Shown: in pieces, positions 32,422-41,799 of the stretch
Numbering within the stretch: the first letter of the stretch is position 1
Layout of the letters: each line of letters opens with the position of its first letter
Assembly: GCF_013002705.1 (NCBI RefSeq)
Contig: NZ_JABEND010000001.1
Span: 248,001-312,000 of the forward strand
Length of the DNA stretch: 64,000 bases
Direction: 5' to 3'
Source of the DNA: Nakamurella aerolata
GTDB lineage: Bacteria; Actinomycetota; Actinomycetes; Mycobacteriales; Nakamurellaceae
Position numbers and translations under genes: made by a program
Notes under the pieces: generated by a model
What the model was told of the DNA's origin: nothing
Database searches by the model: none
What the model saw: only the letters and a program-made list of their open reading frames with translations

Positions 32422-33279
32422 ATGACCATGAGCACCCTTCCCGCCCAACCGGGCGACCATCCGCAGCGACCGGCTTCCGACGGACCGGCCCGGTCGCGTC
32501 CGACGGCTTCCGTCGCTCACCTCGACGAGCCCTACCCGGCGATGCCGGTGCGCCGCATCGGCATCGGCACCATGTTCCGTATCGAGTTCCGCAAACTCGT
32601 CGACACCTGGGCCGGAAAGCTTTTGCTCGCCGGGATTCTCGGCATCGTTGCGGTGATCTGCGCGTGGCTGATCTTCCGGCAGGACGGCGAGCAGGTGAAC
32701 TTCGCCGACTTCGGCCGCGCCCAGGTGAACGTGGTGGGGCTGCTGGCTCCGGTGATCGGTCTGATGGCCATCACCGCGGAGTGGACCCAGCGCACCGCCC
32801 TCACCACCTTCACCCTGATGCCACGGCGTGGTCAGGTGCTGCTGGCAAAGGTGTTGGCCTCGTTGGTGTTGACCATTGCGACCATCGCGGCCTCGCTGCT
32901 GCTGACCGCCGGTTCGGCCTGGCTCGCCGGGCAGCTGCACGGCGGCGGGGTGAGTGTCGCCGGCGCCGCGGACGTGGTGCGCAGCACCCTGATCGTCGGG
33001 GCGCTGACCACCGTGATGGCCAGCGCTTTCGGTGCGCTGGTGGCGCAGACCGCCATCGCGGTGGCGCTGTACTTCCTTGCGCCCACCGCCTACTCGATGA
33101 TCTCTCAGGCTCTGTTCCCGGAGGCAGCGAAATGGCTCGATGTGTTCAGCGCCTTCGATCGGCTCTCCAGCACCCATCCTGGCGCCGACCTGCCGGCGAC
33201 GCTGCTGTCCATCACGGTGTGGATCGTCATTCCGGCGGTGGTCGGCTTCACCTGGGCCATGCGCCGAGAGGTGAAGTAA
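32422..33279 (+). CDS. ABC exporter permease (ABC-2 type)
   Basis: A 285-residue membrane subunit. A polar Pro-rich N-terminus (1-45) precedes IEFRKLVDTWAG, the coupling-helix-like region. About six membrane segments follow (GKLLLAGILGIVAVICAWLIF, NVVGLLAPVIGLMAITAEW, VLASLVLTIATIAASLLLTAG, LIVGALTTVMASAFGALVAQ, IAVALYFLAPTAYSMI, LLSITVWIVIPAVVGFTWAM). Together with the preceding ATPase it should move a lipid-like compound or peptide outward. The cargo is unknown. The gene ends before a bidirectional terminator. Confidence 0.88.
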   Translation: MTMSTLPAQPGDHPQRPASDGPARSRPTASVAHLDEPYPAMPVRRIGIGTMFRIEFRKLVDTWAGKLLLAGILGIVAVICAWLIFRQDGEQVNFADFGRAQVNVVGLLAPVIGLMAITAEWTQRTALTTFTLMPRRGQVLLAKVLASLVLTIATIAASLLLTAGSAWLAGQLHGGGVSVAGAADVVRSTLIVGALTTVMASAFGALVAQTAIAVALYFLAPTAYSMISQALFPEAAKWLDVFSAFDRLSSTHPGADLPATLLSITVWIVIPAVVGFTWAMRREVK

Positions 33280-33300
33280 CGCAACAGCTTGCTGGCCAAC

Positions 33301-33340
33301 GGGTCGCGGTGCCGCTGTCGGGGCGGCGCCGCGACCCTTT
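33301..33340. terminator. bidirectional terminator between the exporter permease and sugC
   Basis: GGGTCGCGGTGCCGC and GCGGCGCCGCGACCC make a 15-bp stem with one G-T pair and a 7-base loop, followed by TTT on the plus strand. The convergent genes end 21 bases before and 10 bases after it. Confidence 0.85.
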
Positions 33341-33349
33341 CTTGGTGGG

Positions 33350-34651
33350 TCAGTCCTTGCGCAGCGGATCGGCGCCGGCGGTATCGGCGCCGCCGTCACC
33401 CACCGCAGCGGACGCGGCAGCCGCCGAGGCATTCCGCGCCCCAGGGCCGTCGACCGTGCTGGCGGCGCTGGAGGCCTTGGCCACCTCGTGGGTGAGGTTC
33501 TCGCCGGACTTCAGGTCGAAGATGTGCAGCTTGCTGGTGTCGTACCACAGCTCGGCGGTCGATCCGTCGCTCACCCTGGCCTCGGGATCCAACCGGACAC
33601 CGACCTGGATCCCGTCGCCGCCAAGGGATTCCTGACCGGTGTCGGCTGCCAGTTCCTCCAGTTCCTTCGACTTGGCCCCCGAACCGGACAGCGTGAAGTA
33701 GGCGAAAATGTCCGAGCCCATCGATTCGACGATGTCGAAGGTGGCGTTGAACCGACCGCCGGGCACGCCCTCCTTGAGCCGGCCGATCTCGAAGTGTTCG
33801 GGGCGGATCCCGATGATCACCTCACCACCGCCGCCGCGGGACTCCACCGCGCGCCGCAGCTCGTCCGGCAGATCGACGGTGCCCAGCGCGGTGGTGACCT
33901 GACCACCGTTGATCTGGGCCGGCAGGAAGTTCATCGACGGGCTGCCGATGAACCCGGCGACGAAGATGTTCTTCGGGGCGTCGTACAGCTCCTGCGGCGC
34001 ACCGACCTGCTGGATGATGCCGGCCCGCATCACCACCACCCGGTCGCCCAGCGTCATCGCCTCGGTCTGGTCGTGCGTCACGTAGAGCGTGGTGGTGCCG
34101 AGCGTCTTCTGGATCCGCGACACCTGGGTGCGCATCTGCACCCTGAGCTTGGCGTCAAGGTTCGACAGCGGCTCATCCATCAGGAATGCCTTGGGGGAGC
34201 GGACGATTGCCCTGCCCATGGCCACTCGTTGGCGTTGCCCGCCGGACAGGTTGGATGGCTTGCGGTCGAGGTGCTGGGTGAGCTCCAGCATCTCAGCAGC
34301 CTCCTCCACCTTCTGCCGAATGGTGGCCTTGTCCACCTTCGCCAGCCGCAACGGGAAGCCCATGTTCTCGGCCACCGTCATGTGCGGGTACAGCGCATAG
34401 CTCTGGAACACCATGGCGATGTCGCGGTCTTTCGGCGCGACGGTGTTCATCACCTTGCCGTCGATGCGCAGCTCGCCCTGAGTGATGTCCTCCAGACCGG
34501 CAACCATGTTCAGCGTCGTCGACTTACCGCAACCGGATGGCCCGACCAGAATGATGAACTCCTTGTCGGCAATCGTCAGGTTGAAGTCCTGCACGGCGAG
34601 GGCACCGTCCGGGTAACGCTTGACCACGTGATCCAGCTCAATCTCGGCCAT
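33350..34651 (-). CDS. sugC: trehalose ABC importer ATP-binding protein SugC (MsmK/UgpC type)
   Basis: A 433-residue sugar-importer ATPase. The ATPase domain has Walker [46 protein letters not shown] and [14 protein letters not shown]. The C-terminal OB-fold regulatory domain (about 240-400) includes [12 protein letters not shown]. The last 40 residues are Ala/Gly-rich. It is the last gene of sugABC-lpqY, whose order and binding-protein similarity match the Mycobacterium LpqY-SugABC trehalose importer. AAAGGAG precedes ATG 34651. A single ATPase of this type usually works as a homodimer. Confidence 0.88.
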   Translation of the reverse strand: MAEIELDHVVKRYPDGALAVQDFNLTIADKEFIILVGPSGCGKSTTLNMVAGLEDITQGELRIDGKVMNTVAPKDRDIAMVFQSYALYPHMTVAENMGFPLRLAKVDKATIRQKVEEAAEMLELTQHLDRKPSNLSGGQRQRVAMGRAIVRSPKAFLMDEPLSNLDAKLRVQMRTQVSRIQKTLGTTTLYVTHDQTEAMTLGDRVVVMRAGIIQQVGAPQELYDAPKNIFVAGFIGSPSMNFLPAQINGGQVTTALGTVDLPDELRRAVESRGGGGEVIIGIRPEHFEIGRLKEGVPGGRFNATFDIVESMGSDIFAYFTLSGSGAKSKELEELAADTGQESLGGDGIQVGVRLDPEARVSDGSTAELWYDTSKLHIFDLKSGENLTHEVAKASSAASTVDGPGARNASAAAASAAVGDGGADTAGADPLRKD

Positions 34652-34714
34652 CGCGGGAAACTCCTTTGCTCGTCAGATGATTCGGGAAGCGGCGGTGGGC
34701 CCCACAAGCTCACG

Positions 34715-35566
34715 TCAGCCCTTGACGGCGCCATTGGTCAGACCGGCAACGATGCGACGCTGGAACAGCAGCACCAGCACCAGCACCGGGATGGTGATGA
34801 CGACAGCGGCCGCGGTGATCGGCCCGACCGGCACCTCGTATGTGGTGGCGCCGGTGAAGTAGCTCATCGCCGCCGGCACCGTGCGTGCCGCGCTGGTACT
34901 GGTCAGCGACAGGGCGTAGAGGAAGTCGTTCCAGCAACTGATGAACACCAGGATGGCGGTGGTGAACACGCCAGGCAGGGCCAGCGGCGCGATCACGTCC
35001 TTGAACGCCTGGAACGGGGTGGCGCCGTCCATCTTCGCCGCCTTCTCCAGCTCCCACGGGATCTCCCGGAAGAACGCCGACAGCGTGTAGATCGCCAGCG
35101 GCAGCGCGAAGGTGACGTACGGAATGATCAGACCCGGCCACGTGTCGAAGATGCCGATGGCCGTCTCGATCTTGAACAGCGGCGTGATCAACGCGATCTG
35201 CGGGAACATCGCCACCAGCAGCGACATCATGATCATCAGCTTCTTGCCGGGGAAGTCCAGCCGGGCGATCGCGTAGGCGGCGAACACCCCCAGCAGCAAC
35301 GCGATCGCGGTGGAGATCAAGCAGATTCCGATGGAGTTGATCAGCGCCCTGGTGAAGACGGTGTCCTTGAAGATGGCCTGGTAGCTCTCGAACGACATGC
35401 CACCGGTCGGCAGGTACTTGCCGTCGTTGATGTTTCCTGGCGTCTTGAGCGACAACGAGATCGTCCAGATCACCGGGATCAACGCGTAGATCACCACGGC
35501 GATGTCGGCCACCCACCAGGCGGCCTTCTTGCCGGGAGTGGAGTTGAGTTCGGCGAGCGTGGTCAT
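34715..35566 (-). CDS. sugB: trehalose ABC importer permease SugB
   Basis: A 283-residue permease of the MalG type. The first membrane segment is at about residues 19-40. [41 protein letters not shown] (here beginning [13 protein letters not shown]) forms the EAA coupling loop, and about six helices are visible. It starts with ATG 35566, immediately after the sugA stop, so translation is coupled. It forms the membrane channel with SugA. Confidence 0.87.
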   Translation of the reverse strand: MTTLAELNSTPGKKAAWWVADIAVVIYALIPVIWTISLSLKTPGNINDGKYLPTGGMSFESYQAIFKDTVFTRALINSIGICLISTAIALLLGVFAAYAIARLDFPGKKLMIMMSLLVAMFPQIALITPLFKIETAIGIFDTWPGLIIPYVTFALPLAIYTLSAFFREIPWELEKAAKMDGATPFQAFKDVIAPLALPGVFTTAILVFISCWNDFLYALSLTSTSAARTVPAAMSYFTGATTYEVPVGPITAAAVVITIPVLVLVLLFQRRIVAGLTNGAVKG

Positions 35567-36553
35567 CTACTTCCTCCCACCCGAGTCGGAGCCCGGCGCA
35601 GCCGCGCCGAACAACTTGATGAACAGGAACGCGATGATCGCGACCATGACGAAGATCAGCACCGACATCGCCGACCCGATACCGAGATTCAGACCGCCGA
35701 TCAGGTTGTTGTAGGTGATCATTGAGACCGACGAGGTGTCGTTGTTGCCCGCCGTCAGCACGAAGATGTTGTCGAAGATCCGGAACGCGTCGAGGGTGCG
35801 GAACAGCAGCGCCACCAGCAGCGCCGGCTTCAGCATCGGCAGCGTGATCGTCCAGAAACGTTGCCACGGCGAGGCTCCGTCCATCGCCGCTGCCTTCAGC
35901 AAATCCTCCGGCACCAGCGCCAACCCGGCCATCAGCAGCAGCGCCATGAACGGGATGGTCTTCCAGACCTCGGCCAGGATGATGATCGCCAGCGACGAGC
36001 CCTGGGACGTCAGTGGGGCGGAATCGCCGGCCAGCCAACCGGTTCCCTGCTCGAAGGCATACCGCCAGGAGAACGCGGCCACCACGGTGACGATCGCGTA
36101 CGGGATCAGCGCCACCGTGCGCACCAGCCCGCGGCCGACCAGCGCCCGGTGCATCACCAAGGCCAGCAGCATGCCGAAGACCAGCTCGAAGAAGACGCTG
36201 ACGACGGTGATCAGAAGCGTGATCCATACCGCGTGCCACCAGATCGGGCTGCTCAGAATGGTGACGTAGTTGGAGAATCCGATGAACTGGTTGTCGTCCG
36301 GCAGCCGCAGATCGGCCCGGTTCAGCGACATCCAGATGGCGTAGACCAGCGGGTAGCCGGCAACGGCGGCCATCACGATCACGGCTGGGGCACACAGCAT
36401 CCAGCCCAGCCGGCGCTCGGCCTTCTTGCCGTCGCTGGCGCGTTTCCTGGCAATCGCGATGCCCTCGGCCTCATCGTGCGGGCCGACGCCGGTGCCTGCC
36501 TCCCGCCCAGGCCCAGGACCGGATGGATCAACGGTGGTTGCTGGATGGCTCAC
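35567..36553 (-). CDS. sugA: trehalose ABC importer permease SugA
   Basis: A 328-residue permease of the MalF type without the large periplasmic loop. A polar N-terminus of about 45 residues is followed by GWMLCAPAVIVMAAVAGYPLVYAIWMSL. The EAA loop reads EDLLKAAAMDGASPWQRFWTITLPMLKP. About six helices are predicted. GTG 36553 overlaps the lpqY stop (GTGA). Family assignment to the sugar CUT1 permeases is clear; trehalose as substrate follows from LpqY. Confidence 0.87.
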   Translation of the reverse strand: MSHPATTVDPSGPGPGREAGTGVGPHDEAEGIAIARKRASDGKKAERRLGWMLCAPAVIVMAAVAGYPLVYAIWMSLNRADLRLPDDNQFIGFSNYVTILSSPIWWHAVWITLLITVVSVFFELVFGMLLALVMHRALVGRGLVRTVALIPYAIVTVVAAFSWRYAFEQGTGWLAGDSAPLTSQGSSLAIIILAEVWKTIPFMALLLMAGLALVPEDLLKAAAMDGASPWQRFWTITLPMLKPALLVALLFRTLDAFRIFDNIFVLTAGNNDTSSVSMITYNNLIGGLNLGIGSAMSVLIFVMVAIIAFLFIKLFGAAAPGSDSGGRK

Positions 36554-37908
36554 GGCAGAATCCCCTTACCCTCGAGGGTTTCCTGGATATCGGTGCGCAG
36601 GCTGTTCGCCGTCGCCTCCGGCTGGATCGACTGTGGCGGCGACAATGTCGACGACACGATCGACGAGATGTTCTGGTACACCGGCGATTTCGGCCGGATC
36701 GAGGCCACCTCGAGCTCGTCGAGGATCACCTGGTACATCGGATAGGCCTTCTGGAACTCCGGGTTGTCGTAGACGCTCTGCAGAGATGGCACGTTGCCGG
36801 CGGCCAGCGCACCCATCAGTTGGCTGGTCTCGTCCCGTAGGCACATCGCCGCCTCGAAGGATTCCTCCGGATGCTTCGAGTAGCTGGAGATGCCGTAGTT
36901 CATGCCGCCCATGGTGACGGTGGTCTGCTTGCCCGGCACGATCTGCGGGTAGACCGCGTAGCCAAGGTCGTCGGCGATCTTCTTGCTGTTCGGGTCGGTC
37001 TTGCCGGCATCCCGCATCGACGCCAGCACATAGGGCCAGTTGATCGCGAAGGCGGCCTGTCCGGTCTGCAGCTGGGCGAAGACCTGCGGTTCCTGGCTCT
37101 GCGACAGCGACGGCGAGGCCACCCCCGAGGTGGCGAAGTTCTTCAGCAAGGTCAGCGCCTGCACCGTCTTGTCGTCGACGGTGGCCTGCGTGCTGTCCTC
37201 GTTGACCAGGGTGCCGCCGTACGAGGTCAGCATGGTGTTGAACGCGACGACATAGCCTTCGTACTGGGATCCGGTGAGGCCGATCTGATAGGTCTTGCCC
37301 TCGCTCTTGAGCTGTTGGGCTGTCTTGATCATCTCGTCCCAGGTCTTGGGCGGGTTGGGCACCAAAGACTTTCGATACCACATCAGCTGCACGTTGGTGT
37401 GCCGCGGAATGCCGTAGAGCTTGCCCTTCCAGGTGGCCGTCTCCAGCGGCTTGGCCAGCACTCCGTCCGACGCCTGCTGCTGCTGCGCACCGGTGAGCTC
37501 GCGAACCCAGCCGGCCTCGGCGAACTCCGCCGTCCAGATCACGTCCATGCCGAGCACGTCCATGCCGGAGTCCTTGGCCGCGAGACGACGCACCAGTTGC
37601 TCGCGCTGGCCGTCCGCGTCCGACGGCAGCAGGTTCCCGACGATCCGATAGCGGCCATCGGCCTGCTGGTTGCACCGGTTCAGCACTTTGTCCCAGTCGG
37701 TGTCCGTGGTGCCGCCATAGACGTTGATCACCATGCCGCCGTCGCCCGAGCTGCAGGCGGTGAGGCCGGCGGCAGCGACGAGCGCAGCGGCGGCCAGCGC
37801 GGTGCGGCGCTTTCTCGCCCGGCGCCCGGTGGCGCGGGTGGAAACGCGGGGGCCGCCGCCGCGGTCGCCGGCCCGTTTGGTACCTGGAGCTTCCTGACGT
37901 CGTCGCAC
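36550..37908 (-). CDS. lpqY: trehalose-binding lipoprotein LpqY
   Basis: A 452-residue lipoprotein. An Arg-rich N-terminus, hydrophobic segment and lipobox GLTAC precede the sugar-binding domain. It follows mycobacterial LpqY closely: RCNQQADGRYRI, QREQLVRRLAAKDSGMDVLG, DVIWTAEFAEAGW and INWPYVLASM. In Mycobacterium this protein recovers trehalose released during cell-wall mycolate transfer. I choose GTG 37908 because GGAGGA lies at the right distance; ATG 37923 is in frame but has no ribosome site. The 230 bases before the divergent M20 gene probably hold its promoter, which I cannot define. Confidence 0.88.
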   Translation of the reverse strand: MRRRQEAPGTKRAGDRGGGPRVSTRATGRRARKRRTALAAAALVAAAGLTACSSGDGGMVINVYGGTTDTDWDKVLNRCNQQADGRYRIVGNLLPSDADGQREQLVRRLAAKDSGMDVLGMDVIWTAEFAEAGWVRELTGAQQQQASDGVLAKPLETATWKGKLYGIPRHTNVQLMWYRKSLVPNPPKTWDEMIKTAQQLKSEGKTYQIGLTGSQYEGYVVAFNTMLTSYGGTLVNEDSTQATVDDKTVQALTLLKNFATSGVASPSLSQSQEPQVFAQLQTGQAAFAINWPYVLASMRDAGKTDPNSKKIADDLGYAVYPQIVPGKQTTVTMGGMNYGISSYSKHPEESFEAAMCLRDETSQLMGALAAGNVPSLQSVYDNPEFQKAYPMYQVILDELEVASIRPKSPVYQNISSIVSSTLSPPQSIQPEATANSLRTDIQETLEGKGILP

Positions 37909-38129
37909 AGTTCCTCCATTCATCGCTGACCCGTTCGGCCTTGCGGCCGATGGGTGTGGCCGGCCGGGTAGTGACCTGGACCACGATGAGGCGTGTAGCC
38001 GACACTAGGCCGGAGTGCACCGCAGGACAACCGAGCGCGCGGCGCACGACCGCCGGAAATGATCACGTTTGAATGACGGAGCGACAATTCGGCACATGGA
38101 CCCGGTGCTCCGGCGCGAGAACGGCTGCC

Positions 38130-38142
38130 TAGCATCGACTCT
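38130..38142 (+). promoter_or_regulatory. -10 element of a leaderless promoter for the M20 peptidase gene
   Basis: TAGCAT (38130-38135) ends seven bases before GTG 38143. Confidence 0.5.
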
Positions 38143-39492
38143 GTGAGCGAGCCCTTGAATCCGCGTGCGCAACTTTCCGAATCGGATGCCGAGCGCGAAG
38201 TGGCGCAACTGTGCAGTGAGCTGATCCGCATCCCGTCGGTGAACACCGGCGATCCGGAAACCATCGGCGACGGCGAGGCGCAGGCCGCCAAATACCTACA
38301 GCACAAACTCGAAGAGGCCGGCTACCAGTGCCGCTACGTCGAGTCGGTGCCCGGCCGCGGCAACGTGGTGGCCCGGCTGGCCGGTGCCGATCCCGAGCGC
38401 GGCGCGCTGCTGGTGCACGGGCACGTCGACGTGGTCCCTGCCGACCCGGCGGAGTGGACGGTCGATCCGTTCTCCGGCGCCATCCAAGACGGATACGTCT
38501 GGGGGCGCGGCGCCGTCGACATGAAGGACATGGTGGCGATGAGCCTGGCCGTCGCCCGAAACTTCAAGCGCCGCAACGTGGTTCCGCCGCGGGACATCAT
38601 CTTCTGCTTCATGGCCGATGAGGAAGCCGGCGGCGTCTACGGCGCCCAGTACCTGGTTGAGCATCACCCGGACTGGTTCGCCGGTGCCACCGAGGCCATC
38701 AGCGAGGTGGGCGGCTTCTCCATCGAGGTGCCGGACGGTCGCGCGTACCTGGTCGCGGCCGCCGAGAAGGGGCTGGCCTGGGCCACGCTCACGGCCACCG
38801 GCCGGGCCGGTCACGGCTCGATGGTGGCGACGGACAATGCCGTCACCAAGCTGGCGGCGGCGGTGCAGCGGCTCGGGACCCACGAGTTCCCGATCGTCCG
38901 CACCGCCACCGTCGACGCCTTCCTCACCGGCATCGGCGAGTTGACCGGAATCGATTTCGCCGCCGCGGCCGACGACGGTGACCTGGAAGGAGCCGTCGGC
39001 AAGCTCGGGCCGATCGCGAAGATCGTGGCGGCAACGCTGCGCAACACCGCCAACCCGACCATGCTCAACGCCGGCTACAAGGCGAACGTGATTCCGTCCA
39101 CCGCCACCGCTACCGTCGACTGCCGCGTGCTCCCCGGCCAGTTGGAGCAGTTCAAGGCGGAGGTGGGGGAGATTGTCGGTGACGACGTCACCGTTGAATG
39201 GTTCGATCTGACGCCGCTGGAGTACCCCTTCGACGGGCCGTTTGTCGATGCGATGAAGGCGGCGGTGCGCGCCGAGGACCCGGACGGACATCCGTTGCCG
39301 TACATGCTGTCCGGCGGGACCGACAACAAGTCGTTCAGCAAACTCGGTATTGCAGGCTATGGATTCTCGCCGCTGCGGCTGCCGCCCGATCTGGACTTCT
39401 CGTCGCTGTTCCACGGGGTGGACGAACGAGTGCCGGTGGACGCGCTGCAGTTCGGTTGCCGGGTGCTTCAGCGGCTGCTGCTGAGCAGCTGA
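38143..39492 (+). CDS. M20 family metallopeptidase (Rv2141c type)
   Basis: A 449-residue cytoplasmic zinc peptidase. Metal-site features are LVHGHVDVVPAD, GRGAVDMKDM, MADEEAGGVYGA and a late histidine (SSLFHGVDERVP). The dimerisation domain contains GRAGHGSMVATDNAV. It corresponds to the M20 peptidase of the mycobacterial Rv2141c group, which is unrelated in position to the M20 gene of the 6-16 kb operon. The substrate is unknown; the family includes dipeptidases and succinyl-diaminopimelate desuccinylase. It converges on the DUF5703 gene. Confidence 0.9.
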   Translation: MSEPLNPRAQLSESDAEREVAQLCSELIRIPSVNTGDPETIGDGEAQAAKYLQHKLEEAGYQCRYVESVPGRGNVVARLAGADPERGALLVHGHVDVVPADPAEWTVDPFSGAIQDGYVWGRGAVDMKDMVAMSLAVARNFKRRNVVPPRDIIFCFMADEEAGGVYGAQYLVEHHPDWFAGATEAISEVGGFSIEVPDGRAYLVAAAEKGLAWATLTATGRAGHGSMVATDNAVTKLAAAVQRLGTHEFPIVRTATVDAFLTGIGELTGIDFAAAADDGDLEGAVGKLGPIAKIVAATLRNTANPTMLNAGYKANVIPSTATATVDCRVLPGQLEQFKAEVGEIVGDDVTVEWFDLTPLEYPFDGPFVDAMKAAVRAEDPDGHPLPYMLSGGTDNKSFSKLGIAGYGFSPLRLPPDLDFSSLFHGVDERVPVDALQFGCRVLQRLLLSS

Positions 39493-39493
39493 G

Positions 39494-39757
39494 TCAGGCC
39501 GTCAGGCCGGGCACCAGGCCGCGAGGACGCTTGCGGCGCAACCAGACTCGGCGCGACCCGTCGGCGTACTTCAGCACCCTGGCCAGCTCCCAGCCGGCGA
39601 ACTCCGCCTGTAGCGCCAGCATGGTCGATGCGGCGGACCGTGACATACCGGCGTCAAGGCGCAGCGGGGCGTACTCGTAGCGATCGTCATCTGCCGGGTC
39701 TGGACCGGAACCGGGGGAGCCGGCAGCCGAGGTACCGGAGTCGTTGGGTGCGTTCAT
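39494..39757 (-). CDS. DUF5703 family protein
   Basis: An 87-residue protein. The first 30 residues are Ser/Gly/Pro-rich. The conserved domain reads YEYAPLRLDAGMSRSAASTM, GWELARVLKYADGSRRVWLRRK, a small beta-rich unit typical of actinobacteria and of unknown role. AAGGAG stands four bases before ATG 39757, which overlaps the helicase stop as TGATG. GTG 39760 is too close to the ribosome site. Its position beside an M20 peptidase is conserved in this phylum. Confidence 0.8.
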   Translation of the reverse strand: MNAPNDSGTSAAGSPGSGPDPADDDRYEYAPLRLDAGMSRSAASTMLALQAEFAGWELARVLKYADGSRRVWLRRKRPRGLVPGLTA

Positions 39758-41799
39758 CACTCTCCTTCACTGTCGTCTAGCTGGGCCATCGATTCGCCGG
39801 CGCCGGTGGCCGCGGCCGCCTGCGCCGCGGGTTGGTTCGGCGTCAACAGATGACATAGCAGGGTACGTCGTGGCCGGGAGCCGACCTGGCGAACCGCCCT
39901 GGCAACGGCGGGTCCTGCGGCGTGCACGATCGACAGGTGCCGGCGCGCCCTGGTCAGCGCGGTGTACACCAGCGGCCGGGACAGCATGCTGCCCGCCTCG
40001 GCCGGCAGCACCGCAACCACCGCGTCCCACTCGCTGCCCTGCGCCCGGTGCACGGTGATCGCCCAGCCGTGCAGCAGATCACCGAGCGCCTTCCCGCTGA
40101 CCTCGGCCTCGCCGGACGAGAACGCGACGGTCAGCTTGCGTTCGCCGGCCTTGACCACGGTGCCCACCTCGCCGTTGGCGTAGCCGGCCGGCTCGGCATC
40201 GAGATGGTTGGCGGTGGCCACCACCCGATCGCCCACATCAAAACCGCGGACGGTGCCGCGCCCGGGGTTCAGCAGCTTCTTGAGCTGCTGGTTGAGAGCC
40301 TGGGTGCCGGCCGGCCCGCCATGCACCGGCGTCACCACTTGCAGTTCGGAACCGGCGACGTCGAAAACCCGCGGAATCGAGTCGGTGACCAGTTGGCTGA
40401 CCCGGTGTGCCGCCTCCGCAGCCTGCCTGGCACCGACCAGCACCACCTCGTGGTCGGGGTCGTCGATGGCCGGTAGTTCGCCGGCGCGGACGGCTGCGGC
40501 GAGCCGGGCGATGGTGCCGCCCTCGTCCTGCCGGTACAACCGGTTCAGTTCGGTGACGGGCACCGCCCCGGAGTCGATCAGGTCGCCGAGCACCCGGCCG
40601 GGACCGATCGACGGCAGTTGCGCAGGGTCGCCGACGATCACCAGATGCGCCCGCGGCGGCAGCGCGTTGAACAGCGCCGCGGCCAGCTCCACGTCCAGCA
40701 TGGAGGCCTCGTCCACCACCACCAGGTCGGCAGACAGCCGGTTGTCGGCGGTGAACTCGAAGCCGGCGCGGCCGGGCCTGGCGCCGAGCAGCCGGTGGAT
40801 GGTGGTTGCCGGGTGGCCGGCCAGCTCCTCGAGGCGTTTGGCGGCGCGCCCGGTCGGGGCGGCCAGTGCCAGCTCGGCCCCGGCGCGTTCGCACAGCGCG
40901 ACGATGGCGGCGACGGTGCGGCTCTTGCCGGTGCCCGGGCCGCCGGTGAGCAGGCTGACGCCGTGTTCGGCGGCCAGCTCGACGGCGCCGCGCTGGACGT
41001 CGTCAAGAGCGTGCTCGGCGCCGGCGGCGGCCTCCGTCACCGCCTTGATCGCGCGTTTGCCGGCCAACGTCACCGCCTCGCGCTGCAGCCGCTGGACACC
41101 GTCGGCAATGGCGGATTCGGCATCCGACAAGACCTTCCGGGCAATCCACGGTTCGCCGGAGCCGGTCGGGTCAGGGACCTCGGCGATGCGCCGGTCGGCC
41201 AGCGCAGCGGCCAGACCGGCGCGGAGCGTCTCGGGTTCGGCAGCCCAGAAGGCGCGCAGGGTCTCGGCGACCGCGGCCGTGGGAGCCGCGGTATGGCCGT
41301 CCCGTGCGCCCCGCGACAGCGACCACACCAGCAAAGCCGCCGTTCGGCGCGGATCGGATCGCCGCACCGCCGGGTCGAGATGCCTGGCCAGCCGGTCGGC
41401 GTCCGCCACCGAGGCGTCCGGCAGTGCCAGCAATCGCCACGGGTCGATCTCCAGCGCGGGCAATGCGCCGTCACCGAGCAGCTCCACCAGCCGGCCGGCC
41501 CAACGCACCGGAAAGTCCAACGGCACCAACACTTGTGCCAGTTCCCACAGGTGCCCGACGCCGATCCAGGCGCTGTACAGCCGCTCCGCACGTTTGGGTG
41601 TGGTTTTGGGCATGCGGCCCAACGCTGCAATGCTGACGTCGCCCGCGGAGGTGATGCCGGCGTCGCTCAGATTGTCCGCGGTGGCTGCGCCGACACCGGG
41701 CCAGAGCCCGGCCGCGCAGAACGCGGCGAAGGTCTGTTGGTCGCCGGAGCCGGAGCTGGAGTCGGGACCAGTCGCGTCATTCATCGACGCGCTATTCAT
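39757..41799 (-). CDS. RecD2-like superfamily 1 DNA helicase
   Basis: A 680-residue helicase. The N-terminal part (about 1-270) contains helix-hairpin-helix-like segments (GVGAATADNLSDAGITSAGDV) as in RecD2. The motor follows: Walker A LTGGPGTGKSRTV, VVDEASMLD (motif II), GDPAQLPSIGPGRVLGD (motif III), and the late motifs ITVHRAQGSEWDAVV and VYTALTRARRHLSIV. It moves 5' to 3' on single-stranded DNA without RecB/RecC in RecD2 proteins. ATG 41799 overlaps the end of the aldo/keto reductase gene by eight bases; ATG 41784 is an alternative. It is slightly shorter than typical RecD2 (about 720-740). Confidence 0.85.
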   Translation of the reverse strand: MNSASMNDATGPDSSSGSGDQQTFAAFCAAGLWPGVGAATADNLSDAGITSAGDVSIAALGRMPKTTPKRAERLYSAWIGVGHLWELAQVLVPLDFPVRWAGRLVELLGDGALPALEIDPWRLLALPDASVADADRLARHLDPAVRRSDPRRTAALLVWSLSRGARDGHTAAPTAAVAETLRAFWAAEPETLRAGLAAALADRRIAEVPDPTGSGEPWIARKVLSDAESAIADGVQRLQREAVTLAGKRAIKAVTEAAAGAEHALDDVQRGAVELAAEHGVSLLTGGPGTGKSRTVAAIVALCERAGAELALAAPTGRAAKRLEELAGHPATTIHRLLGARPGRAGFEFTADNRLSADLVVVDEASMLDVELAAALFNALPPRAHLVIVGDPAQLPSIGPGRVLGDLIDSGAVPVTELNRLYRQDEGGTIARLAAAVRAGELPAIDDPDHEVVLVGARQAAEAAHRVSQLVTDSIPRVFDVAGSELQVVTPVHGGPAGTQALNQQLKKLLNPGRGTVRGFDVGDRVVATANHLDAEPAGYANGEVGTVVKAGERKLTVAFSSGEAEVSGKALGDLLHGWAITVHRAQGSEWDAVVAVLPAEAGSMLSRPLVYTALTRARRHLSIVHAAGPAVARAVRQVGSRPRRTLLCHLLTPNQPAAQAAAATGAGESMAQLDDSEGE

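Noticed and set aside
33488-35725. 745-codon open frame on the plus strand opposite sugC and sugB
   Set aside because: It is antisense shadow of the trehalose importer genes; the product is His/Arg/Gln-rich with no recognisable fold.
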